Part shown: piece after piece, positions 41,179-51,141 of the stretch
How the letters are laid out: each line of letters begins with the position of its first letter
How positions within the stretch are numbered: the first letter of the stretch is position 1
From: Staphylococcus sp. M0911
Lineage (GTDB): Bacteria > Bacillota > Bacilli > Staphylococcales > Staphylococcaceae
Direction: 5' to 3'
Assembly: GCF_003491325.1 (NCBI RefSeq)
Contig: NZ_CP022881.1
Span: forward strand, 1,550,001-1,614,000
DNA: 64,000 bases
Notes under the pieces: model-generated
What the model was told of the DNA's origin: nothing
Databases searched by the model: none
What the model saw: only the letters and a program-made list of their open reading frames with translations
Translations under genes and position numbers: made by a program

Positions 41179-41949
41179 CTATTGTAAGATTGATTTAATC
41201 GGTTCAAAAGTTTTACGATGCTCTGATATGACACCATTTTGAGCTATACCTTCAAGATGAGCTTTAGTACCATAACCAACATTTTTTTCGAAATCATAAC
41301 CAGGATATTGTTTCGCTAAATCCTTCATATAATGATCTCGGTACTCTTTGGCCATGATACTTGCAGCTGCAATAGATACACTTTTAGCATCACCTTTAAT
41401 AATCGATGTTTGGCTAATCTCATTATCTAAAGTCATCGCATCAATTAATAATTGAGTTGGTTGAATGTTTAATTGATCAATAGCACGTTGCATAGCCAAC
41501 CGCGTTGCTTGATAGATATTCATTTCATCAATTTCTGCTGATGTCGCAATGCCATATGCATAATCTGTCACACCCTCTTTTAATTGTTGATTCAAGATTG
41601 CTCTATTTTTGGCAGATACTTTTTTTGAATCGTTTAGACCTAGATATCGATGTCCTGGATTTAAAATCACTGCACATGCCACGACCGGTCCAGCAAGCGG
41701 TCCTCTTCCAACTTCATCAATACCGCAAATAATTGCTTTGTTATTTTGAGCTAATATATCATTTTCATACCTATTCATATCTTCATAATTACGAATTAAT
41801 GCTAATTCTTTTTCTAATTGTTTTCTACGTGAAGCAATGGCTTTTTGAACACCTTTACGCGCATCGTTATTACATTCATGTTGTTCAAGCACCTCTAGAG
41901 AATCAATTTGATCAATAATTGATTTCATCTCTTTAATTGTTTTACTCAT
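41179..41949 (-). CDS. rnhB: Ribonuclease HII
   Basis: 256 residues. The catalytic DEDD set begins with the DE of [15 protein letters not shown] (about 74-88), and LLIDAM and [14 protein letters not shown] supply the later acids. A 70-residue N-terminal extension is typical of Firmicutes. It removes single ribonucleotides and RNA from DNA. It overlaps the rbgA stop by 8 bp, and its ribosome-binding site is weak, so translation is probably coupled to rbgA. Confidence 0.95.
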   Translation of the reverse strand: MSKTIKEMKSIIDQIDSLEVLEQHECNNDARKGVQKAIASRRKQLEKELALIRNYEDMNRYENDILAQNNKAIICGIDEVGRGPLAGPVVACAVILNPGHRYLGLNDSKKVSAKNRAILNQQLKEGVTDYAYGIATSAEIDEMNIYQATRLAMQRAIDQLNIQPTQLLIDAMTLDNEISQTSIIKGDAKSVSIAAASIMAKEYRDHYMKDLAKQYPGYDFEKNVGYGTKAHLEGIAQNGVISEHRKTFEPIKSILQ

Positions 41950-42817
41950 GTTCTATGTCACGCTTCATTTCTTTAAAAATATCAAAGCAATATGTACCAA
42001 TTTTAGCATTACGAATTTCATAAATAATAAGTTCAATAACTGCTTCATAATCTACTTCGTTACCCTTTTGCAGAAGGCCTCTACGACGACCAATTGCATC
42101 AAACCATTCTAATATTTCAGCTTGTTCATCAACGTCAATATTATAGTGATTTTTTAATCCATCTAAATCTCTTTCAATCATAAATTGAAGACCGTAAATG
42201 GCTACTTCGTCTAAATGAACAATGCTATCTTTAATTGCACCTGTTAGACTCAATTTTTTACCTACTTCTTCGTCTTCGAATTTTGGCCATAAAATTCCTG
42301 GTGTATCTAATAATTGTAAAGAATTACCTACTTTAATCCATTGTTGTTGTTTCGTAACACCTGGTTTATTACCAGTTTGTGCAATACTACGATTGGCAAG
42401 TTTATTAATGAGTGTTGATTTACCAACATTAGGTATACCAACAATCATTGCTCTTATCGCTCTTGGTCTTAAACCTTTCGCTTTTTCACGCTCAAATTTC
42501 TCTTTAGTAGCTTGTATTGCTGCTTTCTCAACATCTTTTAAATTTTTACCATGCTTCGCATCTACAGCAACTGGATAATACCCTTTCTCTTCAAAAAATT
42601 GTTCCCATTTTTCTAGTTCTTTTAAGTTTGTCATATCTTTTTTATTTAAAATAACCACTCTAGGTTTTTGTTTAATTACTTCATCAATCATTGGGTTTCT
42701 TGAGCTATAAGGAATACGAGCATCGACAAGTTCAAACACAACATCAACTTTTTTTAATTGCTCACTTACTTCCCTTTTGGCTTTAGCCATATGTCCTGGA
42801 TACCATTGAATTGCCAT
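41942..42817 (-). CDS. rbgA: Ribosome biogenesis GTPase RbgA (YlqF)
   Basis: 291 residues from the ATG at 42817 (AAAGGTG 6 nt upstream). It is a circularly permuted GTPase: G4 NKKDM (near 58) comes before G1 GIPNVGKST (near 125) and G3 DTPG (near 170). The N-terminal WYPGHMAKA is a family hallmark. It is required late in 50S assembly. A perfect TATAAT at 42868-42873 on the minus strand may belong to its promoter, although the -35 is poor. It is coupled to rnhB. Confidence 0.96.
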   Translation of the reverse strand: MAIQWYPGHMAKAKREVSEQLKKVDVVFELVDARIPYSSRNPMIDEVIKQKPRVVILNKKDMTNLKELEKWEQFFEEKGYYPVAVDAKHGKNLKDVEKAAIQATKEKFEREKAKGLRPRAIRAMIVGIPNVGKSTLINKLANRSIAQTGNKPGVTKQQQWIKVGNSLQLLDTPGILWPKFEDEEVGKKLSLTGAIKDSIVHLDEVAIYGLQFMIERDLDGLKNHYNIDVDEQAEILEWFDAIGRRRGLLQKGNEVDYEAVIELIIYEIRNAKIGTYCFDIFKEMKRDIEHE

Positions 42818-43066
42818 AGTTATCACCTTTCGTTACTATCAATTTTTCTAAAATACATATTGTTCAAATTATACGCTAACATCTTCATCTAGACTAGGTT
42901 TAGTTTAACACGATAAGCTTGTTTGACCATTTTACTTCAATTTTTATATTTTAAGATTTTGTAAAATGTCTAAAACAGAAGCATAAATACTTTTCATCAA
43001 TCATACTATCACCTACAATTTGATAATAAGCATGAATTTAAAATTAACATATAAACCACTTAACTT

Positions 43067-43095
43067 TTGGTAGTGTAAAACATGCTCATGATAAA
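43067..43095 (+). promoter_or_regulatory. Candidate promoter of the yfhO pair
   Basis: Plus strand: TTGGTA, 17 bp, GATAAA, about 20 bp before the first yfhO. The rest of the 300-bp rbgA-yfhO divergent spacer (42818-43117) is AT-rich, and I see no gene in it. Confidence 0.45.
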
Positions 43096-43117
43096 TATAT
43101 GCAAGTAGGAGAAAGAC

Positions 43118-45718
43118 ATGAAAAAATTACTTAAATACATATTCATATTCGTACTTTTATCACTTGTTGGTCATAGCTACGTTATATATAAATTTTATCA
43201 TGATGGCATACTTTTTACCGGACCTAATGATGGTATGGAACAAATGGTTCCTATCCAAATGTTTCTATTTAATCAATGGAGTCACGGTAACTGGTTTTAT
43301 TCATCAGATTTTGGATTAGGTGGTGACTTCTTCACCGATTTAAGCTATTACTTTTCTACAAATATACTCTTTATAATCAACGCATTCGCCATTATGCTGT
43401 TCAAGCTGTTTATTCATTTAGACACATCTCAATTATTATTTTGGATGAATAACGCACTTATCGTTTCTATTATTAAAGCAAGTATTGCACTTTATTGTAC
43501 TTATTTATTTGCAAAGCATCTAACAAAACATCATCTTATCAGTCTACTTATGGCCTTTTTATTTGTAATATCACCGTTATATTTTAGATTCACCGTATAC
43601 TGGCCATTTTTTAGTGATGTTTTCATTTTCATGCCTTTGTTACTTTTATCTATAGAACGATATTTAACATGTAAAAAAATAGGTTTATTTGTTGTTACAA
43701 CGTCGCTCATATTGATTAATAATTTTTATTTTGCTTATTACTTACTTATCATTGGTGCTGGTTATATCATTCTTAGAATTATCTTTAGACATCCTAATGA
43801 TTTAGCCAATCGTAAGCAAGCGCTCTGCATCTTTGGTATCAGTGGTTTTTTATCGTTCGGTAATAGTCTTTTTATTTTTTACCATAGTGTTCAAAGTTAT
43901 TTAAATAACCGTAGAGTACCTTTCTCAGGTAAGGTGCCACACTTTGAACATTTGGATGCAAATACAAATTTATTTTTTGATAATTATTTAATCGTCATTT
44001 TATTTATAACTATCCAAGCTATTTTAAGTTTCAAATTATATAGACACTTTTATTATCGAGTATTTGCCATTTTAACTATTATATTTATATGTTTTAATTT
44101 TATTCCATTTATAGACCAATTATTTAATGGGTTTTCTGCACCTCAAAAAAGATGGCATTTTATCATTGCATTTAATTCAGCAATGCTAATAGGCCTTTAT
44201 GTAAAATATTTTAAAACTATATCGATTAAATCATATCTCATCACAAGTATATTGGCTCAAAGCGTCATATTTATTAGTGCAATTATATATCATACGTATG
44301 TTGCATGGATTATATTGGTGCCTATCGTATCTGTCATTGGTTTATGTATTTTAATTATCAACGATAGAACGAGTCGTACCAAATTGACCTATCTATTTAT
44401 CATTGCCATTGCCATACTTAACATTATGGTGTCAATTGTTTTTATAAAGAATCAAATATACTTTGAAGATCATAAAGATAGAGCAAATACGTTCTACCTT
44501 AATTCCAATATGTATAGTTCCGAATTACAACGCGCGTTAGTTAAGCAAATGAATGATTCTAAACGTAATGATGAGCGTATTGATTGGCGTGTCAACGAGC
44601 AAGACAACACACCTATGTATCAACATTTCAAAGGATTAAGTTTGTATTCAAGTATTTTCCATCATAATATACTCGATGATTATTATGACGATTTAAAGAT
44701 TAACATGGCTGAAGAATCACTGAGTCGTTATCAATCGACGAATGGTAGACAAAATATTGCCAGTCTGTTTTCTATTCGATACGTCATGTTGAAAGAGTAT
44801 CAACATAATATCCCAAGTTTCTTTAAAAAAGTTAAATCTGCCGGTCAATATTCTATTTACGAAAATGCACTTAATCTTCCTTCAGTTAAAGTGACAAATC
44901 ATATTTATGATAGTAAATCTTTAAAGACCCCTATAGATAGAGAACATGCAATGTTAGACGGTGTGGTATTAAATAATAAAGGAACAAACTATAAACAAAA
45001 AGCTAAAAATTTATTAAATCAAGTTGATATCTCTAGTCAAAACATTGTTAAATCAAATAAACATCATATTAAAGTCACTCAATCTTCAGGTAAAGTTAAA
45101 CTTCATTTACCTAAGTCCTTACAAAAACGTTATACTGATTTTTATTTAACTATGAAAATTAAAAGAGGTTTACCAGATAGTAATTATACAGTGGGTATTA
45201 ATCAATATAGTAACAATCGTTTATACAATGATTCTGTTTATAGAATCGGTGTAGATACACAACTTTACCGAACACAACCCGATAAGAATGGTGATATAAC
45301 GATTCAACTATCACCAAAAGGCACTTTTGATTTTCAATTATTGAACCTAAATGGTGAAAATTATGATAAGCTCAAAAAAGCACATGAAAACGCAAACTTT
45401 AATTTGAAATATCATGACATTAAAAATGGCGTCAAAGTTAATTTAGATAAACATTCAAAAGGTATAGCAACTATTAACATTCCATATCGAAATGGTATGA
45501 AAGCTTTTGTTGATGGAGAACAAGAAAATGTTTATAAAGCCAATGGCATGATGACAGCTGTACCAGTAGAAAAAAATGCCAAAACAATAGTCATTAAATA
45601 TCAACCACCTTTATGGAATACAATGATATTCGTTTCGATTTTAAGCATTATTATAAGTTGGTTATTCATTAAATACATTTATCCTAAAAAGAGAAAGAAG
45701 AGGACACATAGTGTTTAA
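43118..45718 (+). CDS. yfhO: YfhO family multi-membrane GT-C type protein, copy 1
   Basis: 866 residues. About 12-13 membrane segments fill residues 5-455. A soluble extracellular part (about 460-835) follows, then a last membrane helix and a basic tail. The first outside loop holds DGMEQMVPIQ and FGLGGDF, conserved in the second copy; the aspartate is a candidate catalytic residue as in GT-C enzymes. Literature recall: YfhO with CsbB and GtcA adds GlcNAc to lipoteichoic acid under salt stress in S. aureus and Bacillus. It lies between rplS and rbgA on the opposite strand. ATG after TAGGAG. Confidence 0.88.
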   Translation: MKKLLKYIFIFVLLSLVGHSYVIYKFYHDGILFTGPNDGMEQMVPIQMFLFNQWSHGNWFYSSDFGLGGDFFTDLSYYFSTNILFIINAFAIMLFKLFIHLDTSQLLFWMNNALIVSIIKASIALYCTYLFAKHLTKHHLISLLMAFLFVISPLYFRFTVYWPFFSDVFIFMPLLLLSIERYLTCKKIGLFVVTTSLILINNFYFAYYLLIIGAGYIILRIIFRHPNDLANRKQALCIFGISGFLSFGNSLFIFYHSVQSYLNNRRVPFSGKVPHFEHLDANTNLFFDNYLIVILFITIQAILSFKLYRHFYYRVFAILTIIFICFNFIPFIDQLFNGFSAPQKRWHFIIAFNSAMLIGLYVKYFKTISIKSYLITSILAQSVIFISAIIYHTYVAWIILVPIVSVIGLCILIINDRTSRTKLTYLFIIAIAILNIMVSIVFIKNQIYFEDHKDRANTFYLNSNMYSSELQRALVKQMNDSKRNDERIDWRVNEQDNTPMYQHFKGLSLYSSIFHHNILDDYYDDLKINMAEESLSRYQSTNGRQNIASLFSIRYVMLKEYQHNIPSFFKKVKSAGQYSIYENALNLPSVKVTNHIYDSKSLKTPIDREHAMLDGVVLNNKGTNYKQKAKNLLNQVDISSQNIVKSNKHHIKVTQSSGKVKLHLPKSLQKRYTDFYLTMKIKRGLPDSNYTVGINQYSNNRLYNDSVYRIGVDTQLYRTQPDKNGDITIQLSPKGTFDFQLLNLNGENYDKLKKAHENANFNLKYHDIKNGVKVNLDKHSKGIATINIPYRNGMKAFVDGEQENVYKANGMMTAVPVEKNAKTIVIKYQPPLWNTMIFVSILSIIISWLFIKYIYPKKRKKRTHSV

Positions 45719-48320
45719 AAAAATTGTTTCTAAGCCATTCTTATTATTATCTTCAATTATTATTTTAAGTTGCATTTTATCATTATGCATATATATTCCA
45801 TTCATTTACCGTTTTATCACTCAAGGTATTGTCTTTAGTGGTGAAGGTGATGGCTTTAGGCAAATGATGCCCTTTCAAATGTATCTATATGAACACTTCA
45901 CGCAATTCAAAGGATTTTATGATGAATCCTTTGGATTAGGTGGAGATTATGTAAAGGGCTTGGCATATTATTATTCCATGTCGCCTTTAATGTGGTTAAA
46001 CTTTTTAACGATATGGATATTAGAAAACATGGGGTTAGCAAATCCTCACGATATTAGTTATTGGCCAATTAATCAACTCATTATGGCATATGTTAGAACA
46101 GTTATTACATTTATCTGTACGTTTTATTTCTTTAAATACATAAAGTTAAAACCTCTAGCAATTATAGTGGCAACGATAATGTATGGTATGTCAACCGTAG
46201 TTATCTACTATAACTTTACATGGTCATTTTACGGTAATTTGTTAATTCTATTACCACTATCATTATTTGCGATGGAACGCTTCTTCAAAGAGAAGAAAAT
46301 AGGGTTATTTATCTTTGTCATTGCTTTAACTTTATTTATGAATTTCTATTTTAGCTATTATCAAGCAATTGTCTTAGGCTTTTACTTTATGTATAGAGTC
46401 ATCGTCGTTCACCCTAATGATATCGTTAATAGATGGCAAAAATGCTATTTACTCATTATCGGTGTTTTATTAAGCGTAATGAGTAGTATTTTAGGCTTAT
46501 ATACAGTATTATCGTCATTTTTTAATAATGACCGAGCACAAAATCCTAAACTTAAAACACCATTATTTACAGATCTTGTTAATCCTAATTTTAATATTTT
46601 TTCAGATGGCTTTTATATAACCATTACGTTTATTACTATTATTGCTTTATTTTCATTTAAATTATATCGTCATTATTATTTTAAATTATTTGCGATGATT
46701 ACTTGGATATTACTTATTGGTTCTCTATCTCAATACTTTGATAGTGCTTTTAATGGTTTTTCGATGCCACAAAGACGTTGGGTATACGCTTTAACACTTT
46801 CTTCAAGTGCTTTAGTCGTATTATTCATACAACATATCAGTGAATTATCTCTTAAAAGATATAGTCTGATTGCTATCCCTATAACCATTTACGGGATTGT
46901 TTATTTTGCATTAGCAGAAAAAAACTTATTCTGGATTCCAGTGTCAATCGTATTGATATGTTTATTAGCTTTACTGATTAAGCAACCACAACTTCAATCA
47001 AAAAGATGGATTCAAATCGCACTCGTGTTGTTGATATTCATGCAACAACTTGGTATTGAACATATCACTACGCAAAATACAATTGAGCCATACCAAACAA
47101 CGATGAAAACAATTGATGACCCAAGCTACAGAGGTAAAGCATTAAATAAAACTATTCAACATATTAAAAGATCTCAATCTAATCCATTATCAAGAATAGA
47201 TTATATGTCATTCTATGGTTTAAATTCACCATTTATTTACCACTATAACGGTATTTCTCTCTATTCAAGTATATTTGATGGAGACATTTTGAAATATTAC
47301 GATAAAATGATGCAAATCAATATGCCAGTAGATAAAAACAGTACCTATCGCTATTTAGGAAATCGTGCTAACTTAATGGCACTGTGGGGTGTTGAAGATC
47401 GTCTTAGACATCCTAACGATATAAATATGCCTTATGGATTCGAAAAGGAAAAGTTAATAAAAGATAAAGATGATCAATGGATTCATTCACATAATATGAT
47501 TGATTATCCTGCAGCACATATCACAAATAAAATTTATGATTCAAGTGATTTAAAATCACCTTTAGACCGTGAACAAGCAATGATTCAAGGCGTCGTATTG
47601 AATGATAAAAGTTCAAAACCAAATACATCATTTAAGCCAAATTCTAACCTTATATCCCAAGCTGATATTAAATTAAATCATGCTAAGCAAATCAAAAACC
47701 ATCAGATTGAAGTTACCAAAAATAACGGTGGTATAGAGCTTCAATTACCAAAATCTTATGCACAACGTTATAAAGATTTATATGTAGAAATGGATGTCGA
47801 ATTGTTAGCACCTGACAAGAAACATCGCGTTGGTGTTAATGAATATAGTCAAGAAAGGAATCCTCTCACATATAAATATCGTAGATTTGTAAGTCCAGTC
47901 ACTATGAGAGTAACGTCGTCTGACCTATTAAATATTAAGCTTTCACCAGGTAAATATCGACTTAAGATTAACGGCATTTATGGGGAAAAATATCAAACTT
48001 TACGCAAATCAGCAAAACAATTGAAAAAAGTGGAAATTCATAAACAAAGAAATGGCTATACAATTAAAAAAGATAAACAACAAAATGGCTATTTAATCAT
48101 GCCTATCCCTTATGCCAAAGGGATGAAGGCAACGATTGACGGTCACGCAGTGGATGTTAAAAAAGCAAATGGTATTATGACAGCTATACCTGTAAATAAA
48201 GGCCAAGAAATAATTCGATTAACATACACTCCGCCACACTTTTATTTACTTATCGTAATCTCAATTATTGGTGTTGTCCTTAGTATGATATTTGCTAGAA
48301 ATATGAAAAAGAATAATTAA
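45711..48320 (+). CDS. YfhO family multi-membrane GT-C type protein, copy 2
   Basis: 869 residues, a diverged paralogue of the upstream gene. It has the same loop (DGFRQMMPFQ, FGLGGDY) and the same order of membrane region, soluble region with DSSDLKSPLDREQAMIQGVV (copy 1 has a close version), and final helix. The GTG start at 45711 overlaps the stop of copy 1 by 8 bp, with GAGG 7 nt upstream, so the two are translationally coupled and perhaps made in equal amounts. Whether both act in the same lipoteichoic acid glycosylation is open. The second copy ends at a strong terminator. Confidence 0.87.
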   Translation: MFKKIVSKPFLLLSSIIILSCILSLCIYIPFIYRFITQGIVFSGEGDGFRQMMPFQMYLYEHFTQFKGFYDESFGLGGDYVKGLAYYYSMSPLMWLNFLTIWILENMGLANPHDISYWPINQLIMAYVRTVITFICTFYFFKYIKLKPLAIIVATIMYGMSTVVIYYNFTWSFYGNLLILLPLSLFAMERFFKEKKIGLFIFVIALTLFMNFYFSYYQAIVLGFYFMYRVIVVHPNDIVNRWQKCYLLIIGVLLSVMSSILGLYTVLSSFFNNDRAQNPKLKTPLFTDLVNPNFNIFSDGFYITITFITIIALFSFKLYRHYYFKLFAMITWILLIGSLSQYFDSAFNGFSMPQRRWVYALTLSSSALVVLFIQHISELSLKRYSLIAIPITIYGIVYFALAEKNLFWIPVSIVLICLLALLIKQPQLQSKRWIQIALVLLIFMQQLGIEHITTQNTIEPYQTTMKTIDDPSYRGKALNKTIQHIKRSQSNPLSRIDYMSFYGLNSPFIYHYNGISLYSSIFDGDILKYYDKMMQINMPVDKNSTYRYLGNRANLMALWGVEDRLRHPNDINMPYGFEKEKLIKDKDDQWIHSHNMIDYPAAHITNKIYDSSDLKSPLDREQAMIQGVVLNDKSSKPNTSFKPNSNLISQADIKLNHAKQIKNHQIEVTKNNGGIELQLPKSYAQRYKDLYVEMDVELLAPDKKHRVGVNEYSQERNPLTYKYRRFVSPVTMRVTSSDLLNIKLSPGKYRLKINGIYGEKYQTLRKSAKQLKKVEIHKQRNGYTIKKDKQQNGYLIMPIPYAKGMKATIDGHAVDVKKANGIMTAIPVNKGQEIIRLTYTPPHFYLLIVISIIGVVLSMIFARNMKKNN

Positions 48321-48328
48321 TTGATGAA

Positions 48329-48375
48329 AAAGATGGTCGTAGGACACAATAGTGAGTTCCTCGACCATCTTTTTT
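48329..48375 (+). terminator. Terminator of the yfhO pair
   Basis: 11-bp stem AAAGATGGTCG / CGACCATCTTT with an inner AGGA/TCCT pairing, then a T-run on the plus strand. Confidence 0.92.
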
Positions 48376-48387
48376 ATATGAATATAA

Positions 48388-48434
48388 ATAAAAAAGCATT
48401 AAACTTTGTCTAAAGTGACAACAGTTTAATGCTT
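48388..48434 (-). terminator. Terminator of rplS
   Basis: 12-bp perfect outer stem AAGCATTAAACT / AGTTTAATGCTT and an inner TTGTC/GACAA stem, then six T on the minus strand. It faces the yfhO terminator. Confidence 0.92.
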
Positions 48435-48481
48435 GATGTTTGAATCTGTTATGATTCCATTTTATTGATCGAATTGGCTGA

Positions 48482-48832
48482 TTAACGAATTTCTTGAATT
48501 CTAGCAGCTTTACCACGTAAATTACGTAAGTAGTATAATTTAGCACGACGTACTTTACCGCGACGTTTAACTTCGATTTTTTCGATTTTTGGAGTGTGTA
48601 ATGGGAATGTACGTTCCACACCTACACCTGAAGAAATTTTACGAACTGTGAAAGTTTCTGAAATTCCTCCACCACGGCGTTTAATTACAACACCTTCGAA
48701 TACTTGGATACGTTCACGTGAACCTTCAATGATACGAACGTGTACACGTAAAGTGTCACCTGGACGGAATGAAGGTAAATCTGTACGTAATTGTGATTTA
48801 GTTACTGCTTCGATTAACTTATGATTACTCAT
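48482..48832 (-). CDS. rplS: 50S ribosomal protein L19
   Basis: 116 residues. The L19 signature is present ([42 protein letters not shown] cited in part, and a basic C-terminus with RRAKLYYLR). L19 sits at the subunit interface of the 50S. It is the last gene of rpsP-rimM-trmD-rplS but has its own promoter and a leader of about 90 nt. ATG start after GGAG. Confidence 0.97.
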   Translation of the reverse strand: MSNHKLIEAVTKSQLRTDLPSFRPGDTLRVHVRIIEGSRERIQVFEGVVIKRRGGGISETFTVRKISSGVGVERTFPLHTPKIEKIEVKRRGKVRRAKLYYLRNLRGKAARIQEIR

Positions 48833-48923
48833 TATAAATTCTCCTCTTCAACCTATGTTCTTGCCTAGACAAATGTATAGCAGCGGATCATAGTGATTTT
48901 TAGTGTTTTTTCACACTTAAATT
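48833..48923 (-). promoter_or_regulatory. rplS leader (possible L19 leader)
   Basis: About 90 nt upstream of rplS, transcribed from the promoter below. A small hairpin AGTGT/ACACT is visible. Firmicutes have a described L19 leader RNA at this position; I cannot confirm a match without a covariance search. Confidence 0.35.
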
Positions 48924-48952
48924 ATGTTAGCATAACGTTAGTCATTTTTCAA
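48924..48952 (-). promoter_or_regulatory. rplS promoter inside the end of trmD
   Basis: Minus strand: TTGAAA, 17 bp, TAACAT, with TGC before the -10 (extended). The -35 lies in the last codons of trmD. Confidence 0.5.
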
Positions 48953-49675
48953 TTGGTTTTTGTATGTTTGGATTATTTTTTTATCTTTATCTGTTAAATC
49001 ATATTGCTCTAATAAATCCGGTCTCTTATTCAAAGTGCGAATCAGTTTCTGTTCATGACGCCATTGATCAATATGAGCATGATTGCCAGATAATAATACA
49101 TCTGGTACCTTCATTCCATTATACTCACGTGGTCTTGTATATTGTGGGAATTCTAGTAATCCATCAGAGAATGAATCATCCTGGTGTGACTGTTCATTAC
49201 CAAGTACTCCGGGAATTAATCTAACGATAGCATCAGTCATAGTCATTGCAGGTAATTCGCCACCTGTTAACACATAATCTCCCATGGAAATTTCGTCAGT
49301 TACTAAATGTTCTCTTATACGTTCATCATAACCTTCATAATGACCGCATATAAACACAATATGTTTGGCTTCACTTAATTCTTGGGCAATGTCTTGCGTA
49401 AATGGACGCCCTTGAGGACACATTAATATAACACGAGTATCATCGGTCCTATTGATGTCTTCCATCGCATTAAACACTGGCTCAGGCTTTAATACCATAC
49501 CTTGTCCTCCACCAAATGGATAGTCATCTACTTGATTATGTTTATTTACCGAATAATCTCTAAAATTGATAGTATTCACATTTATAATTTCTTTGTCTTG
49601 CGCTCTTTTTAAAATAGAATGATTGAGTACGCCATCAAACATTTCCGGAAATAAAGTTAAATAATCGATTTTCAT
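48938..49675 (-). CDS. trmD: tRNA (guanine-N1)-methyltransferase
   Basis: 245 residues of the SPOUT trefoil-knot family. [13 protein letters not shown] lies near the start, [17 protein letters not shown] near 52, and the SAM knot [13 protein letters not shown] near 130. It makes m1G37 in tRNAs reading CUN, CCN and CGG, preventing frameshifts. Its ATG overlaps the rimM TAA by one base (TAATG). The last codons hold the -35 of the rplS promoter. Confidence 0.96.
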   Translation of the reverse strand: MKIDYLTLFPEMFDGVLNHSILKRAQDKEIINVNTINFRDYSVNKHNQVDDYPFGGGQGMVLKPEPVFNAMEDINRTDDTRVILMCPQGRPFTQDIAQELSEAKHIVFICGHYEGYDERIREHLVTDEISMGDYVLTGGELPAMTMTDAIVRLIPGVLGNEQSHQDDSFSDGLLEFPQYTRPREYNGMKVPDVLLSGNHAHIDQWRHEQKLIRTLNKRPDLLEQYDLTDKDKKIIQTYKNQLKND

Positions 49676-50178
49676 TAATCTAACAGTCCTTCCATTGGTG
49701 TGATAATGACTGTTTTATTTTCTACATCAACGTCTTTAACAACATCTGCTATGTAAGGAATTAAATATTCTTTGTCTCCTTTTACAACCCACACATCATT
49801 AGCGCCTGTTTCAAAAATACTAGTTATGCGACCAATTGGCTGTTGTTCATCATCAAATACAGTACATCCTATAATATCTGAATAATAAAATTCATTTTCT
49901 TCAAGTTCGATATCTTCATGGTCTCGTTCTTGATATAGTACAGCGCCTTTTAAATACTCGATATCATTGATGTTGTCAATACCTTCAAATTTCAACATAT
50001 GAAATCCTTTGTGTGTACGATATGACGTCACAGTCAACTCTTTTTCAATTTGATTTAATTTTGCTGTTAACACTTCACCCGGTTGAAAACGTGTATCTGT
50101 AAAATCTGAATTAGATTTCACTTTGACTTCTCCTTTAATTCCATGGGTATTGACGATTTGTCCTACCTCCACTTCCAT
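49675..50178 (-). CDS. rimM: Ribosome maturation factor RimM
   Basis: 167 residues. An N-terminal beta-barrel RimM domain ([16 protein letters not shown] at residues 5-20) is followed by a PRC-barrel (about 95-167; [28 protein letters not shown]). RimM binds S19 and helps 30S head assembly. It is 168 bp downstream of rpsP, with a terminator in the gap, so rimM-trmD may have a separate start. GGAGG lies about 9 nt before the ATG. Confidence 0.95.
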   Translation of the reverse strand: MEVEVGQIVNTHGIKGEVKVKSNSDFTDTRFQPGEVLTAKLNQIEKELTVTSYRTHKGFHMLKFEGIDNINDIEYLKGAVLYQERDHEDIELEENEFYYSDIIGCTVFDDEQQPIGRITSIFETGANDVWVVKGDKEYLIPYIADVVKDVDVENKTVIITPMEGLLD

Positions 50179-50280
50179 AATGACTAACCTCCTTGTAAAT
50201 TTAAATATTGTTAATTAATGATTTTACTATATCATTGATTAATACGTTATACATGCATTTTTTCTTAATCAATCAAAAAT

Positions 50281-50310
50281 AAAAAAGGACACCAATATAT
50301 GGCGCCCTTT
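50281..50310 (-). terminator. Terminator after rpsP
   Basis: 11-bp stem AAAGGGCGCCA / TGGTGTCCTTT with two G-U pairs, 5-nt loop and T-run on the minus strand. It splits rpsP from rimM. Confidence 0.88.
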
Positions 50311-50346
50311 CAACTAAATATATAAACACGTCACGAGTGACTATGA

Positions 50347-50622
50347 TTATTTAGCGTTTTTTTGGTCATCGAATTTTTTCAAAATACCTTCTCTTGATAA
50401 GATATTATGAACTGTATCAGTTGGTTTTGCACCGTCTTTTAACCATTTTAATGCTAATTCTTCGTCAATTTTAACTTCTGGAGCATTAACGTGTGCTGGA
50501 TTGTAAGTACCGATTTGTTCGATGATACGACCATCACGTGGTGAACGAGCATCTGCAACTACGATACGATAGAATGGATTTCTTTTTGAACCTAAACGAG
50601 TTAAACGAATTTTAACTGCCAT
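50347..50622 (-). CDS. rpsP: 30S ribosomal protein S16
   Basis: 91 residues from the ATG at 50622 (AAAGGAG upstream), the normal S16 length; the open frame runs 9 codons further without a site. The protein opens [20 protein letters not shown] and has the [18 protein letters not shown] block. S16 is an early assembly protein of the 30S. A good promoter lies about 50 bp upstream, and a strong terminator follows, so it is likely made as a short mRNA. Confidence 0.97.
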   Translation of the reverse strand: MAVKIRLTRLGSKRNPFYRIVVADARSPRDGRIIEQIGTYNPAHVNAPEVKIDEELALKWLKDGAKPTDTVHNILSREGILKKFDDQKNAK

Positions 50623-50671
50623 TATAAAACTCTCCTTTAAACATTTCAATTTTTATTTTCTACAAGAATAA

Positions 50672-50700
50672 ATAATAACAGGTATATTAAACTTTGTAAA
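50672..50700 (-). promoter_or_regulatory. rpsP promoter
   Basis: Minus strand: TTTACA, exactly 17 bp, TATTAT, with TGT before the -10 (extended). Confidence 0.6.
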
Positions 50701-50724
50701 GACATTTTGCTTTACCAACACTTT

Positions 50725-50754
50725 TTTCTTTCAGAAAAATTAGTGTTGGTTATG
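50725..50754. repeat. 30-bp direct repeat, copy 1
   Basis: Identical over 30 bp (begins TTTCTTTCAG, ends GTTGGTTATG) to 50846-50875, 121 bp away. Confidence 0.9.
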
Positions 50755-50845
50755 CTTGAGCCTTGGTCTCAAGCGTTACATCTTTATTAAATTCATGAAA
50801 TGAATTGTAGATTTGGTTATGCATTAGCTTTAGCTAAGGCGTTCC

Positions 50846-50875
50846 TTTCTTTCAGAAAAATTAGTGTTGGTTATG
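50846..50875. repeat. 30-bp direct repeat, copy 2
   Basis: Perfect second copy. It is followed at once by the hairpin element at 50876-50984. A diverged version of the same context (AGCTTTAGCT, then TTTCTTTCA or similar, then a GTGTT) occurs at 59077-59131. Confidence 0.88.
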
Positions 50876-50984
50876 GGAGTGAGACAGAAATAATTGTTAT
50901 TATTTCTATGTCTCACCCCGGCAATGCTGACTAGGCTAGAAAGTAGCTTAGAATAAGCGTATTTTCTGCCAGTCAGCTACTGCC
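50876..50984. repeat. Composite double-hairpin repeat, copy A
   Basis: First hairpin: GTGAGACA + GAAATAAT pairs with ATTATTTC + TGTCTCAC (50879-50916). Second hairpin: GGCAATGCTGACTAGG (50920-50935) pairs imperfectly with CCAGTCAGCTACTGCC (50969-50984), with an inner GCTT/AAGC. The same two-part plan recurs at 58974-59070 and 59136-59224. It is a dispersed non-coding repeat; similar sequences occur in S. aureus spacers as I recall. Confidence 0.75.
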
Positions 50985-51095
50985 ACATATAAATTTAGAC
51001 CATGATATTCATCTATATCAAGCGTTTCATCTTCATTAAATTCACATAATAAATTGATTTTTATGACCCTAATCAAACATTCGATTTTAATTAAA

Positions 51096-51130
51096 TATAA
51101 AAATTCCAACAGACATACATCTGTTGGAAT
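51096..51130 (-). terminator. Terminator after ffh
   Basis: Perfect 11-bp stem ATTCCAACAGA / TCTGTTGGAAT with a 6-nt loop, then TTTT on the minus strand. Confidence 0.92.
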
Positions 51131-51141
51131 AAAACTTCATA

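Larger units (their letters stand above)
50701..51095. other. Gene-free repeat-rich spacer between ffh and rpsP
   Basis: About 400 bp with no credible reading frame. It contains a 30-bp direct repeat, a composite hairpin element (listed separately) and AT-rich sequence. ACCAACACT and AGTGTTGGT flank the first repeat copy as an inverted pair. Confidence 0.7.

Noticed and set aside
41046..41237. Minus-strand open frame of 63 codons across the rnhB end and sucC leader
   Set aside because: It overlaps rnhB coding sequence and the sucC promoter, and has no ribosome-binding site.
43118..48320. The yfhO pair as a horizontally acquired island
   Set aside because: Base composition looks like the neighbours, there are no mobility genes or flanking repeats, and S. 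aureus has a yfhO at the same place as I recall.
48295..48621. Minus-strand open frame of 108 codons under rplS
   Set aside because: It is a frame-shifted shadow of rplS running through the rplS terminator and into the yfhO terminator.
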